The notes below the pieces were generated by a model. The model saw only the letters and a list, made by a program, of their open reading frames with translations, had not been told where the DNA came from and ran no database searches. From Firmicutes bacterium UBA5493 (GTDB taxonomy: Bacteria > Bacillota > Limnochordia > Darwinibacteriales > Darwinibacteriaceae), in contig DIPH01000025.1 in NCBI GenBank assembly GCA_002424045.1, positions 86,696-150,695 on the forward strand: 64,000 nt of DNA, given 5' to 3'. Positions 7,828 through 15,915 of this stretch are shown here, piece by piece. The first letter of the stretch is position 1; the number at the start of each line of letters is the position of its first letter. The position numbers were made by a program, and so were the translations under genes.

Positions 7828-8827
7828 TCACCTCGTCCTCCCCTCCTCGCGCGATAATAATCTCACCGGTGTCTTCCAGACGACGAATCGTGGCAACGAT
7901 CTTCTGCTGCGTTTCTTCAATATCGCGCAAACGAGCGGGTCCCATAAATTCAATGTCTTCCCGCAACATCTCAGCAGCACGCTTGGACATATTCTTAAAT
8001 ATCCGGGATGAGACTTCTTCACTAGCAGTTTTCAGCGCTAAAGCCAGGTCTTTAGAATCCACCTCGCGCAGAACCTTCTGAATAGAACGGTCATCAAGAA
8101 TAATGATGTCTTCAAAGACAAACATCCGCTTGCGAATCTCTTCCGCAAGCTCCGGTTCTTCCTGTTCAAGGGAATCAATGATGGTCTTTTCTGTGGAGCG
8201 GTCGACCATATTTAGAATATCTACGGCGGCTTCAATTCCTCCAGCGATCGTGTAATCATCCACAACAAAGGCAGAGAGTCTTTGTTCTAGAGTGTTTTCA
8301 ATTTCCTGCAGAACCTCTGGTGTGGTACGATCGAGTTTAGCCAAGCGCCGCGCCACATTCACTTGGAGCTCCGGACTTAAGGAAGACAATATCAAACCAG
8401 CCTGCTCGGGATGGAGGTACGCCAAGATAAGTGCAATGGTTTGGGGATGCTCATTTTGGATAAAGTTCAATAACTGACCGGGGTCGGTCTTGCGGGCAAA
8501 ATCAAAGGGGCGCACCTGCAACGATGCGGTCAGCCGGTTGATAATATCATCGGCTTTGGCTGCACCTAAGGCCTTTTCCAGGAGTTCTCTGGCATATTCG
8601 ATACCACCGTGTTCAAGGTATTCCCGAGCCACCACAAGTTCATGGAACTCTTCCAGCACAGAGTCTCTTTGGTCTGGCTGAACCCTTTTCAAACTTGCTA
8701 TTTCCAGAGTTAGGTCTTCAATTTCTTCCTCCTTGAGATGCTTAAAGACCAGGGACGAAATCTCTGGGCGTAAACTAACCAAGAGTATTGCTGCTTTTTG
8801 TTTCCCGCTCATTTTTCGAGCCCTCAT
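7820..8827 (-). CDS. fliG: Flagellar motor switch protein FliG
   Basis: FliG sits on the MS ring and turns stator force into rotor torque. Its three domains are recognisable: the N-terminal FliF-binding part (KQKAAILLVSLRPEISSLVFKHL), the middle part with EHPQTIALILAYL (about residue 128), and the C-terminal torque helix with charged residues (IQKVLREVDSKDLALALK). The 335-residue length is standard. The ATG at 8827 is preferred because GGGGG lies about 7 bases upstream. It lies 11 bases after fliF and overlaps fliH. Confidence 0.96.
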   Translation of the reverse strand: MRARKMSGKQKAAILLVSLRPEISSLVFKHLKEEEIEDLTLEIASLKRVQPDQRDSVLEEFHELVVAREYLEHGGIEYARELLEKALGAAKADDIINRLTASLQVRPFDFARKTDPGQLLNFIQNEHPQTIALILAYLHPEQAGLILSSLSPELQVNVARRLAKLDRTTPEVLQEIENTLEQRLSAFVVDDYTIAGGIEAAVDILNMVDRSTEKTIIDSLEQEEPELAEEIRKRMFVFEDIIILDDRSIQKVLREVDSKDLALALKTASEEVSSRIFKNMSKRAAEMLREDIEFMGPARLRDIEETQQKIVATIRRLEDTGEIIIARGGEDEVIV

Positions 8828-8838
8828 CACCAGACCCC

Positions 8839-10353
8839 CTAATCGTCAACCAGCCACGTTCTCATTAATGATGCCACCTCTTCAGGCTTTTCCTCTGCGA
8901 GCTTCTCGATCTGCTTGCGCATCGTCTGACGCTCGCGTTCTTCTGGAGTGAGCTCCCGCTCGGGCAATTCGTCACCTACGATAATATCCAAACCCGCTGC
9001 CAAGGGCACTTCCTCTGGCACGGGACTTTTCTTGCGAAAAACCAGAAACAATAAAGCCACGAGGAGTAAAATTCCAAGGGCAATCACCCAGTACAAAGGA
9101 ACCCCTGCGGAGACTTCCAGTGGAGGAAGATCCCCCACAAAGGGATTTACTTCAAAGGGGACACTGGCCACATAAACGCTATCTCCCCGATCCACTCGTA
9201 AACCGGTTGCTCGAATTACAGACTCTTCTATCGAAGCGAGTTGCGTTGGATTTAAATCCCCATTAACCCAGACGGACACAGCCAAGTTCGTAACCTGTCC
9301 TGGCAGTGTTGTGGTCCATGTTTCGGTTCGGTTAAGTTCATAGTTTGTCGTAGCCTCACTGCGTTCCCACTCGGTGGTACCGCCTCCCTGTTCTAGGAAG
9401 ACATAGCCAGGCACATTGGAATCAACACCGGGCACGCCCCCAGCACCCGTGGAGGTTCCGGTATAGGATTCTTGTAAGCTTTGGGTACTGCGCACTAATC
9501 CTTCGCCTCGATTGATAGGTGAAAACGTCTCGTTGTACTGCTCCAAATGGGAAAAGTCTAAAACCGCATTAACCCGAGCTACAACGTTGCCGAAACCATA
9601 AATTCGTTCTAACATGGCAACGACACTGTTTTCCAACTGCTGTTCATAGAGCCATTGCATCTCAAAACGATCTGACACATGGCCGCCAAGATTCATCATG
9701 GATGGCGAGTTTAAGACCGTTCCTCGCGAATCTACAATGGTCACATTTTCAGGAGACAGACCTTCCACGCTGGTGGCTACTAAATTGGCTATGGCTCTCA
9801 CCTGCCCTGCCGAGAGCTGTGCACCTGGATTTAGCTGCAAGAGGACAGAGGCCGTTGCGTTTTGGCTTTCCTGGACAAATAAGGACCGTTTAGGAAGAAC
9901 AATATGTATACGGGCATCGGCCACTTCGTTAATTTGCCTTATGGTACGGGTTAACTCTCCCTGCAAGGCCCATTGATACCGCAATTGACGATCAGCCTCT
10001 GTTTCGCCGAGCCTTGTAGTATTGAAGATTTCAAACCCCACAACGCCCCCCGTGGGCAGGCCCGAGGTAGCCAGAGCAATTCTGGCCTCAAAGACTTCCT
10101 CTTCGGGAACCAAGACAGTACTGCCACCCTCTGTGAGTCTATAGGATGTTCCTCGTTCTTGTAGAGCAGACACAACCGCTCCTGCGTCTTCAACTCCTAG
10201 GCCTGAGAAGAGAACCTGGTATTCCGTGCGGGAGAATAACCCCAAAAGGACCAACGATAGAAAAACACCTAGGACAAACACGCCAACGCCAAATTGCATC
10301 GGACGTGACAATTTACCCCAGGTCTCTTTGATTGACTCGAGAATACTATTCAT
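8839..10353 (-). CDS. fliF: Flagellar MS-ring protein FliF
   Basis: FliF forms the membrane MS ring on which the basal body is built. There is an N-terminal membrane segment (about residues 21-43), then ring-building motifs (EYQVLFSGLGVEDAGAVVSAL; TSGLPTGGVVGFEIFN). A second membrane segment follows at about residues 430-450 (YWVIALGILLLVALLFLVF). The cytoplasmic tail ends in EEVASLMRTWLVDD, the FliG-binding site. The 504-residue length is usual. It follows fliE by 15 bases, in the conserved order. Confidence 0.96.
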   Translation of the reverse strand: MNSILESIKETWGKLSRPMQFGVGVFVLGVFLSLVLLGLFSRTEYQVLFSGLGVEDAGAVVSALQERGTSYRLTEGGSTVLVPEEEVFEARIALATSGLPTGGVVGFEIFNTTRLGETEADRQLRYQWALQGELTRTIRQINEVADARIHIVLPKRSLFVQESQNATASVLLQLNPGAQLSAGQVRAIANLVATSVEGLSPENVTIVDSRGTVLNSPSMMNLGGHVSDRFEMQWLYEQQLENSVVAMLERIYGFGNVVARVNAVLDFSHLEQYNETFSPINRGEGLVRSTQSLQESYTGTSTGAGGVPGVDSNVPGYVFLEQGGGTTEWERSEATTNYELNRTETWTTTLPGQVTNLAVSVWVNGDLNPTQLASIEESVIRATGLRVDRGDSVYVASVPFEVNPFVGDLPPLEVSAGVPLYWVIALGILLLVALLFLVFRKKSPVPEEVPLAAGLDIIVGDELPERELTPEERERQTMRKQIEKLAEEKPEEVASLMRTWLVDD

Positions 10354-10368
10354 AATACACCCACCTAG

Positions 10369-10653
10369 CTAAACTTGCATGCGCATTATTTCCTGATACG
10401 CTTCTAGAAGCTTTGTCCGAATTGTCATCGTAAGCTGAAGGGCGAGGTTCGCCTTTTCTGCCATAATCATGGCATCATGAAACTCGATATCACCCGTGAG
10501 CAGCCGGGAAAAGGCCACATCACCTTGATGCTGCAGGGCGTTTACATCGTTTAGCGCTTCCCGCAAGTGACTTTGAAAATCGTTTCCTGCTTGAACTGGT
10601 TGTCCGAGTTTAGCCCTATTTACAGTCGATGGAATGTCAAAATGTACCTTCAC
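10369..10653 (-). CDS. fliE: Flagellar hook-basal body complex protein FliE
   Basis: FliE is a small rod component linking the MS ring to the proximal rod. The 94-residue product shows the family pattern: FQSHLREALNDVNALQ, then GDIEFHDAMIMAEKANLALQLTMTIRTKLLEAYQEIMRMQV, the near-invariant C-terminus. It uses a GTG start 6 bases after AGGAGG. It lies between flgC and fliF as in other Firmicutes. Confidence 0.94.
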   Translation of the reverse strand: MKVHFDIPSTVNRAKLGQPVQAGNDFQSHLREALNDVNALQHQGDVAFSRLLTGDIEFHDAMIMAEKANLALQLTMTIRTKLLEAYQEIMRMQV

Positions 10654-10682
10654 GAAAATCCTCCTCTTCCGTCGCGAGAGGC

Positions 10683-11120
10683 TTAACGACCAATTTCCAG
10701 GGCACGTTGGGCCATAGATTTCGCAGAATTCAACGCTGTAATATTGGCTTCGTAAGCCCGCGATGCAGTAATCAAGTCCACCATCTCTTTTACCACGTGA
10801 ACATTGGGCATTTCTACATAACCGTCCGCGTTGGCATCAGGATGCTGGGGGTCATAAACCAACCGGGGTGGCGATGGATCGCTCACAACCCCCACTACTT
10901 GAACGCCTTGACCTTGTGAACCACCCTGCATAGGATTTCTGGCACCATGTAGGGATTGATCGAAGATCGGGGCGAAGACAGGTACCTGACGGCGGTAGGG
11001 TCCGCCCTCTGCCGAACGCGTTGTATTGGCATTGGCCAAGTTGTTGGCAATCGTGTCCATCCGCAAACGTTCAGCGGTTAGACCCGAAGCAGAAATCCGA
11101 AACGACTTAAAGACACTCAT
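10683..11120 (-). CDS. flgC: Flagellar basal-body rod protein FlgC
   Basis: FlgC is a proximal rod subunit. The 145-residue product opens MSVFKSFRISASGLTAERLRMD and carries the rod signature TIANNLANANTTRS (about residues 23-36). The conserved C-terminal helix EMVDLITASRAYEANI is also present. The length is typical. It starts with ATG after GGAGG and lies 3 bases after flgB in the direction of transcription. Confidence 0.95.
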   Translation of the reverse strand: MSVFKSFRISASGLTAERLRMDTIANNLANANTTRSAEGGPYRRQVPVFAPIFDQSLHGARNPMQGGSQGQGVQVVGVVSDPSPPRLVYDPQHPDANADGYVEMPNVHVVKEMVDLITASRAYEANITALNSAKSMAQRALEIGR

Positions 11121-11123
11121 AAC

Positions 11124-11522
11124 CTACCTCCTCCCTTCTCCAATCACCGTACGGAGCTGTGCGAGTTTACGACTGACAGCGTCCGTCAAAGACTCATAGT
11201 AGAGCTGATTTTCCTGAAGCAATACTTGCTCTCGATCAGGATCCACATTGTTTCCGTCGTTACGCATTGTAGTGGAGTTGTCTTGAACAACGGAAAAAGG
11301 TTGTACGCCCGTCCTCGCAGACCCTTGTAGATGCCTGACATTGGTCCTAGATAAACTCGGGTTTTGCACCCTAGATAATTCTCGGGAAAATGATGTGTCC
11401 ATCGTAACATCAGAACGTTTAAACCCTGGCGTATTGTAGTTAGCCATATTGTTACTGAGGACGGTATGGCGTAACGATGCTTTGCTCAAGCCAGTACCCA
11501 GTTTGTCAACGAGCTTAAACAT
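11124..11522 (-). CDS. flgB: Flagellar basal-body rod protein FlgB
   Basis: FlgB is a proximal rod subunit and the first gene of this flagellar operon. The 132-residue product has the rod motif HTVLSNNMANYNTPGFKRSDV near residue 20 and the C-terminal QENQLYYESLTDAVSRKLAQL. I start it at the ATG at 11522 because AGGAGG lies 8 bases upstream and MFKLVDKL matches the usual FlgB N-terminus. A longer frame to 11570 adds 16 residues without a ribosome site. A sigma-H-like promoter lies 57 bases upstream. In Bacillus codY stands between hslU and flgB; it is absent here. Confidence 0.93.
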   Translation of the reverse strand: MFKLVDKLGTGLSKASLRHTVLSNNMANYNTPGFKRSDVTMDTSFSRELSRVQNPSLSRTNVRHLQGSARTGVQPFSVVQDNSTTMRNDGNNVDPDREQVLLQENQLYYESLTDAVSRKLAQLRTVIGEGRR

Positions 11523-11578
11523 TAAAGCGTCCCTCCTTACCCACTTGGTCTCAATAGAAAAAAATACCATTCGTTAGA

Positions 11579-11603
11579 TTTCTACAAAACCAAAAAAAAT
11601 CCT
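11579..11603 (-). promoter_or_regulatory. Sigma-H-like promoter for the flgB flagellar operon
   Basis: Minus-strand AGGATTT (11597-11603), an 11-bp spacer, then GTAGAAA followed by T. This fits the published Bacillus sigma-H consensus (AGGA-W-W, then GAAT about 14 bases on). It has the same spacing as motifs before comM, spo0A and the Lrp pair in this window. It stands just downstream of the hslU terminator and 57 bases before flgB, so it would start the whole flagellar operon. Confidence 0.6.
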
Positions 11604-11625
11604 GCTAAATTCGTCGTAGTAGCAC

Positions 11626-11657
11626 AAAAGGGGAGAGTTAAGAATCCTCCTCGCCCC
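11626..11657 (-). terminator. Probable terminator after hslU
   Basis: On the minus strand GGGGCGAG pairs with CTCTCCCC (7 of 8 pairs) around a 12-base loop and is followed by TTTTG. It would end the xerC-hslV-hslU transcript and separate it from the flagellar operon. Confidence 0.6.
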
Positions 11658-11670
11658 CTAGTATCGTTAT

Positions 11671-11695
11671 ATTCGCAATAAGTACTGTCGTTCCT
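11671..11695 (-). promoter_or_regulatory. Weaker second sigma-H-like motif upstream of the hslU terminator
   Basis: Minus-strand AGGAACG, 11 bases, then TGCGAAT. The GAAT half is good and the first half is weaker. A transcript from here would at once meet the hairpin at 11626-11657, so if it is real the start may be attenuated. Low confidence. Confidence 0.25.
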
Positions 11696-11732
11696 TCAAG
11701 TTTTGTTGTTTTTCCCGAAAAATCTCGAAATG

Positions 11733-13115
11733 TCACAAAATGTAACGAGTGAGGTCCTGATTGTGTGCCAACTCTCCGAGTTTATCCAGTACAAACTGAG
11801 CATCTACAGTCACCCTTGTTCCCGTAGGTGTTTCAAAACTTACATCCTCTAGTAAACGCTCCAAAATCGTGTGTAACCTTCTGGCTCCTATATTCTCAGT
11901 ACTTCGGTTCACGTCTTCAGCGATTTTCGCGATCTCAAAGACACCTTCATTCGTGAACTCTAGTTCTACCCCTTCGGTCCCCAAAAGCGCAGTGTATTGT
12001 TTTGTAAGAGAATTATGAGGTTCCGTCAAGATGCGAGCAAAATCCTTAGCGCGTAGGCTTTCCAGGTTAACCCGAATAGGAAAGCGCCCCTGCAATTCGG
12101 GGATAAGATCTGCAGGTTTCGAAACATGAAAGGCACCAGCGGCAATGAAAAGAATGTAATCCGTCCTGACCGGACCTGCTTTGGTGATTACTGTACTCCC
12201 TTCGATAATGGGAAGTATATCGCGCTGAACACCTTCGCGAGAAACGTCAGGACCTCCATGCTTCTCCGAACCGGCGATCTTATCGATTTCATCGATAAAG
12301 ACTATCCCAAGTTCTTCCACCAAAGCGACAGTCTCCACCGCGATGGCTTCCATGTCTAGGAGCTTGGTCGCTTCTTCCTGCAGCAGTATACCCCGTGCTT
12401 CCCTCACGGTAACGGTGCGTTTTTGGGTTTTCTTCGGCAGAAGATCTCCTAGCATTTCGCGGAAATTCGCGCCCAAATCATCTATGCCCGAACCGGACAT
12501 CAGATCCAAAGACGAAGATGGCGGCTTTTCAACCACTACCTCCACCACTCTGTCCTCGAGCTCACCTAAGCGCAGGAGTTCCCTGACTTGTGCACGCTCC
12601 TTTTTCAACTGTTGGTCATCTTCTTTGCCTGGCTTAGGGGCTGTAGGCTGTTGACCTAACCCCCAGAGCAAGTCCATGGGGTTTAGGTGACTTGCGGGAG
12701 GCGGCCCTGGTGCAAGTAACTCCAGTAGGCGTTCTTCCACAAATTGCTCCGCCTTCTGTTCCACGTTTTTTATCTCTTCCGCCTTCACCATCCGCATGGC
12801 CACATCCACAAGTTCTCGAATGATAGAATCCACATCTCGGCCCACATAACCCACTTCTGTGAACTTCGTCGCTTCGATTTTCACAAAAGGAGAATTAGCT
12901 AGGCGGGCGAGCCTTCTTGCAATCTCGGTTTTTCCCACACCTGTAGGTCCAATCATCAAGATGTTCTTGGGTAAGATCTCATCCCGAATCTCTTGAGGTA
13001 GTTGTTGACGGCGGTAGCGATTACGCATGGCAATAGCTACCGCGCGCTTGGCTTCATCTTGCCCAATAATGTAGCGATCGAGTTCTGCGACTATCTCACT
13101 TGGTGTCAGTACCAT
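11733..13115 (-). CDS. hslU: ATP-dependent protease ATPase subunit HslU (ClpY)
   Basis: HslU is the AAA+ unfoldase ring that feeds the HslV peptidase. Seen are the N-terminal PSEIVAELDRYIIGQDEAK, the Walker A GPTGVGKTE (about residue 55), and a variable I domain (about 110-240). The Walker B VFIDEIDKI and the C-terminal tail ending DLTRYIL, which inserts into HslV, are also present. The 460-residue length is typical. It lies 18 bases after hslV in a xerC-hslV-hslU order. Confidence 0.97.
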   Translation of the reverse strand: MVLTPSEIVAELDRYIIGQDEAKRAVAIAMRNRYRRQQLPQEIRDEILPKNILMIGPTGVGKTEIARRLARLANSPFVKIEATKFTEVGYVGRDVDSIIRELVDVAMRMVKAEEIKNVEQKAEQFVEERLLELLAPGPPPASHLNPMDLLWGLGQQPTAPKPGKEDDQQLKKERAQVRELLRLGELEDRVVEVVVEKPPSSSLDLMSGSGIDDLGANFREMLGDLLPKKTQKRTVTVREARGILLQEEATKLLDMEAIAVETVALVEELGIVFIDEIDKIAGSEKHGGPDVSREGVQRDILPIIEGSTVITKAGPVRTDYILFIAAGAFHVSKPADLIPELQGRFPIRVNLESLRAKDFARILTEPHNSLTKQYTALLGTEGVELEFTNEGVFEIAKIAEDVNRSTENIGARRLHTILERLLEDVSFETPTGTRVTVDAQFVLDKLGELAHNQDLTRYIL

Positions 13116-13133
13116 ACTATCGCCCCTTAATCT

Positions 13134-13670
13134 CTATGGCAATTCCACAATCGAAATGCGATTATTTGTAAACACACAGATCTCAGAGGTGATGCGGAGT
13201 GCCTCAAGAGCGATCTCCCTAGCGCTCAAATTGGAGTGTTTGAGGAGGGCGAGACCTGCAGCCATAGCATACGAACCCCCTGAACCAATGGCCAGAATTC
13301 CCTCATCGGGCTCAATAATGTCACCGGAACCAGAAATGACAAGTGTCGTCTCACGATCCGCAACGAGCAACAAGGCTTCGAGTTTCCGCAGATAGCGATC
13401 GGAGCGCCACTCTTGGCCCATTTCTACCGCCGCCCGCACCAACTGGTTGGAATGATCTTTTAGTTTCCTTTCAAACATCTCAAAAAGTGTTATGGCGTCA
13501 GCAGCCGATCCTGCAAAGCCCGCAAGAATCCTGCCATCAGACAGGGTCCGAACCTTCGTGGCACCATGCTTGATCACTGTTTTTTCTCCCAATGTGACTT
13601 GTCCGTCACCTGCTAAGGCCACTTGGCCGGATCTACGTACCGCAACAATCGTAGTAGAACGAATACCCAC
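13134..13670 (-). CDS. hslV: ATP-dependent protease peptidase subunit HslV (ClpQ)
   Basis: HslV is the proteasome-like peptidase of the HslUV protease. The sequence MGIRS-TTIVAVRR contains the conserved TT of the family; processing before the first Thr would expose the N-terminal nucleophile. GDGQVTLG and the glycine-rich GSGGSYAMAAGLALL are conserved. The GTG start at 13670 has GGGGAGG 5 bases upstream and gives a 5-residue leader, as in Bacillus ClpQ. It lies 16 bases after xerC. Confidence 0.96.
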   Translation of the reverse strand: MGIRSTTIVAVRRSGQVALAGDGQVTLGEKTVIKHGATKVRTLSDGRILAGFAGSAADAITLFEMFERKLKDHSNQLVRAAVEMGQEWRSDRYLRKLEALLLVADRETTLVISGSGDIIEPDEGILAIGSGGSYAMAAGLALLKHSNLSAREIALEALRITSEICVFTNNRISIVELP

Positions 13671-13686
13671 GGGGACCTCCCCTTTC

Positions 13687-14592
13687 TTATGCTCGCGGAT
13701 GAGCTTTGTTATAGACGGATTTTAAGTGACCCATAGTCACCTTTGTGTAAACTTGGGTCGTTGAGAGGCTAGAATGACCTAAAAGTTCCTGAATGGACCG
13801 CAAGTCTGCGCCATTGTCCAGGAGATGTGTGGCAAAGGTGTGCCGGAAAACGTGGGGTGAAATATTCTTATGGATCTGCAGATGCCGGCTGCACTCGTCT
13901 AGAACATATTGTACTCCCCTCGAGGTCAATCGATGACCTCGGGCATTGAGAAACAAGGCGTTTTCTTGCTTGCCCCCAAGTAGTTCTAGGCGATAACGTC
14001 CTAGGTACGTGTTTAGACTATCCAGAGCATATTCACCGACGGGCACAATCCTCTCCTTACGACCCTTGCCCATCACCCTAATATACTGGTTTCTAGCATC
14101 AATATCTTGGACATTTAGTCCCACCAATTCTGCCACGCGAATTCCCGTAGCATAGAGTAGTTCGAACATGGTGCGATTACGCCCCTGGAGAGATTCGGAT
14201 TTCCCGGGCATGTTCCCTTGGAGATAGCAGGCGATCTCCTCCATGCTCATCACCTCGGGTATGGCTTTTTTTTGTTTCGGCGTCTTGATGCTGATGGCGA
14301 AATCTTCTTTTACGAGACCCTCCCTAAAAAGAAAGCGGCTAAACCCACGAATGCTTGCAAGTCTCCTAGCCAGAGTGGAACGTGCACATCCCTCTCGGGT
14401 TAAAAAGGCTAGGTACTCTCTGACTAGGTACTTATCTACTGCGCTTAAGCTCTGTGACTTCCCCAACAGATCGAGTTGCTCTAGGGTAAAGGTCAAAAAA
14501 TCACGAAGATCACGCTCATAAGCAAGGAGAGTGGCTGGGGAGAGATTCCGCCCTATCCGCAGATAATCAAGATAACGTTTCAGCTCCTCCAT
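13687..14592 (-). CDS. xerC: Tyrosine recombinase XerC
   Basis: XerC acts with a partner at dif to resolve chromosome dimers. The 301-residue protein has an N-terminal core-binding domain (LSPATLLAYERDLRDFLTF) and a full catalytic domain. Visible active-site residues are R in YATGIRVAELVGL, K in GKGRKERIVP, H and R in HVFRHTFATHLL, H in LGHSSLSTT, and the Tyr in VYTKVTMGH. Position in trmFO-xerC-hslV-hslU matches Bacillus. It starts with ATG after GGAGG. Confidence 0.95.
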   Translation of the reverse strand: MEELKRYLDYLRIGRNLSPATLLAYERDLRDFLTFTLEQLDLLGKSQSLSAVDKYLVREYLAFLTREGCARSTLARRLASIRGFSRFLFREGLVKEDFAISIKTPKQKKAIPEVMSMEEIACYLQGNMPGKSESLQGRNRTMFELLYATGIRVAELVGLNVQDIDARNQYIRVMGKGRKERIVPVGEYALDSLNTYLGRYRLELLGGKQENALFLNARGHRLTSRGVQYVLDECSRHLQIHKNISPHVFRHTFATHLLDNGADLRSIQELLGHSSLSTTQVYTKVTMGHLKSVYNKAHPRA

Positions 14593-14604
14593 GGCTACAC
14601 CTCC

Positions 14605-15915
14605 TCACAGCTCAGACCAAAAGGTACCCAGAGTGTTAAGGGCCCTCTGGGCATAGGCAAGTTTACGCTCTTTCTTGCCACGGACTGGAGGATCGAGAGT
14701 AGGCAAAATCCCGAAGTTAGCATTCATAGGCTGAAAGTGCTTTGGATCAGCTGTGGCAATGTAATGGGCTAGGCTTCCGAGCATTGTCTCAAGGGGCAAG
14801 ACTAGAGGTTCTTGCCCATGTAGAAAGCGCGCTGCATTGACACCTGCCAAAAGGCCCGAAGCAGCGCTTTCCACATATCCTTCTACACCAGTGAGTTGGC
14901 CGGCGATAAAGATCCTCTGAACATCTTTACACTGAAAGCTATGGCTTAAAACCTCAGGTGAATTAATGAATGTATTGCGGTGCATGACCCCATAACGGAC
15001 GAATTCTGCATCCCTTAAGGCAGGAATGAGCTGAAATACTCTCTTCTGTTCACCCCATTTGAGCCGGGTTTGACAGCCTACCAAGTTCAAAAGGCTGGCT
15101 TCGGTATTTTCCAGGCGTAACTGTAAGACGGCGTAGGGACGCTTCTCATCTGCACCGGTTAGCCCAACGGGTCTGAAAGGCCCATAGCGGAGTGCATCTC
15201 TACCTCTCTTGGCCATGACCTCCAGAGGCATACAACCTTCGAAGACGCTTAAGTCCTCCTCACCCAAATCACCATCATGGAGGGGGGCTTCTTCTGCTGT
15301 AACCAGAGCGTGCACAAACTCTTCATACTCTTCCTTGCTTAGCGGGCAGTTGAAATAATCGGCCGTTCCCTTGCCATACCTAGCAGCCCAAAAACCCTTT
15401 TCATAATTGATGCTCTCCCCAAGCACTATGGGCGCAGCTGCATCGAAAAAATACAGATTATCACTCTGGGTTACATTTTGCAGCACGCCGGCGAACGCAG
15501 GGCTTGTGAGGGGACCAGTAGCGATCACTACAACACCACTTGGGATTTCCACACACTCCTCGTTTACAACTTCGACCAAAGGGTGTGCCATGAGACGCTT
15601 CGTGACTTCGGAAGCGAAAAGGCCTCTATCTACAGCGAGGGCTCCCCCCGCGGGAACCTGTGTCTCTTTGGCCACACGAAGTATCAAAGAATCCATCACT
15701 TCAAGCTCTTTTTTTAAAAGACCACCTGCAGCGCTCTCTAGATTGGAACCAAGGGAATTTGAGCATACAAGTTCTGCAAAGTGCCCGGTTTCATGGGCAG
15801 GGGTTGTGACTTGGGGCCGCATCTCCATGAGGCGCACAGACACACCACGCTCCGCGAGCTGCCAAGCAGCTTCACTGCCGGCTAAGCCCGCGCCGATTAC
15901 CGATACGACGGTCAC
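14605..15915 (-). CDS. trmFO: Methylenetetrahydrofolate-tRNA-(uracil-54) methyltransferase TrmFO
   Basis: TrmFO is a flavoprotein that makes ribothymidine at position 54 of tRNA with methylene-THF. The N-terminal FAD-binding motif VIGAGLAGSEAAWQLAERG is clear. LVCSNSLGSN, the GALAVDR segment and QLTGVEGYVESAASGLLAG are family hallmarks. It is 436 residues long. The GTG start overlaps the topA stop by 4 bases (GTGA), which suggests coupling. The order topA-trmFO-xerC is that of Bacillus. Confidence 0.96.
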   Translation of the reverse strand: MTVVSVIGAGLAGSEAAWQLAERGVSVRLMEMRPQVTTPAHETGHFAELVCSNSLGSNLESAAGGLLKKELEVMDSLILRVAKETQVPAGGALAVDRGLFASEVTKRLMAHPLVEVVNEECVEIPSGVVVIATGPLTSPAFAGVLQNVTQSDNLYFFDAAAPIVLGESINYEKGFWAARYGKGTADYFNCPLSKEEYEEFVHALVTAEEAPLHDGDLGEEDLSVFEGCMPLEVMAKRGRDALRYGPFRPVGLTGADEKRPYAVLQLRLENTEASLLNLVGCQTRLKWGEQKRVFQLIPALRDAEFVRYGVMHRNTFINSPEVLSHSFQCKDVQRIFIAGQLTGVEGYVESAASGLLAGVNAARFLHGQEPLVLPLETMLGSLAHYIATADPKHFQPMNANFGILPTLDPPVRGKKERKLAYAQRALNTLGTFWSEL

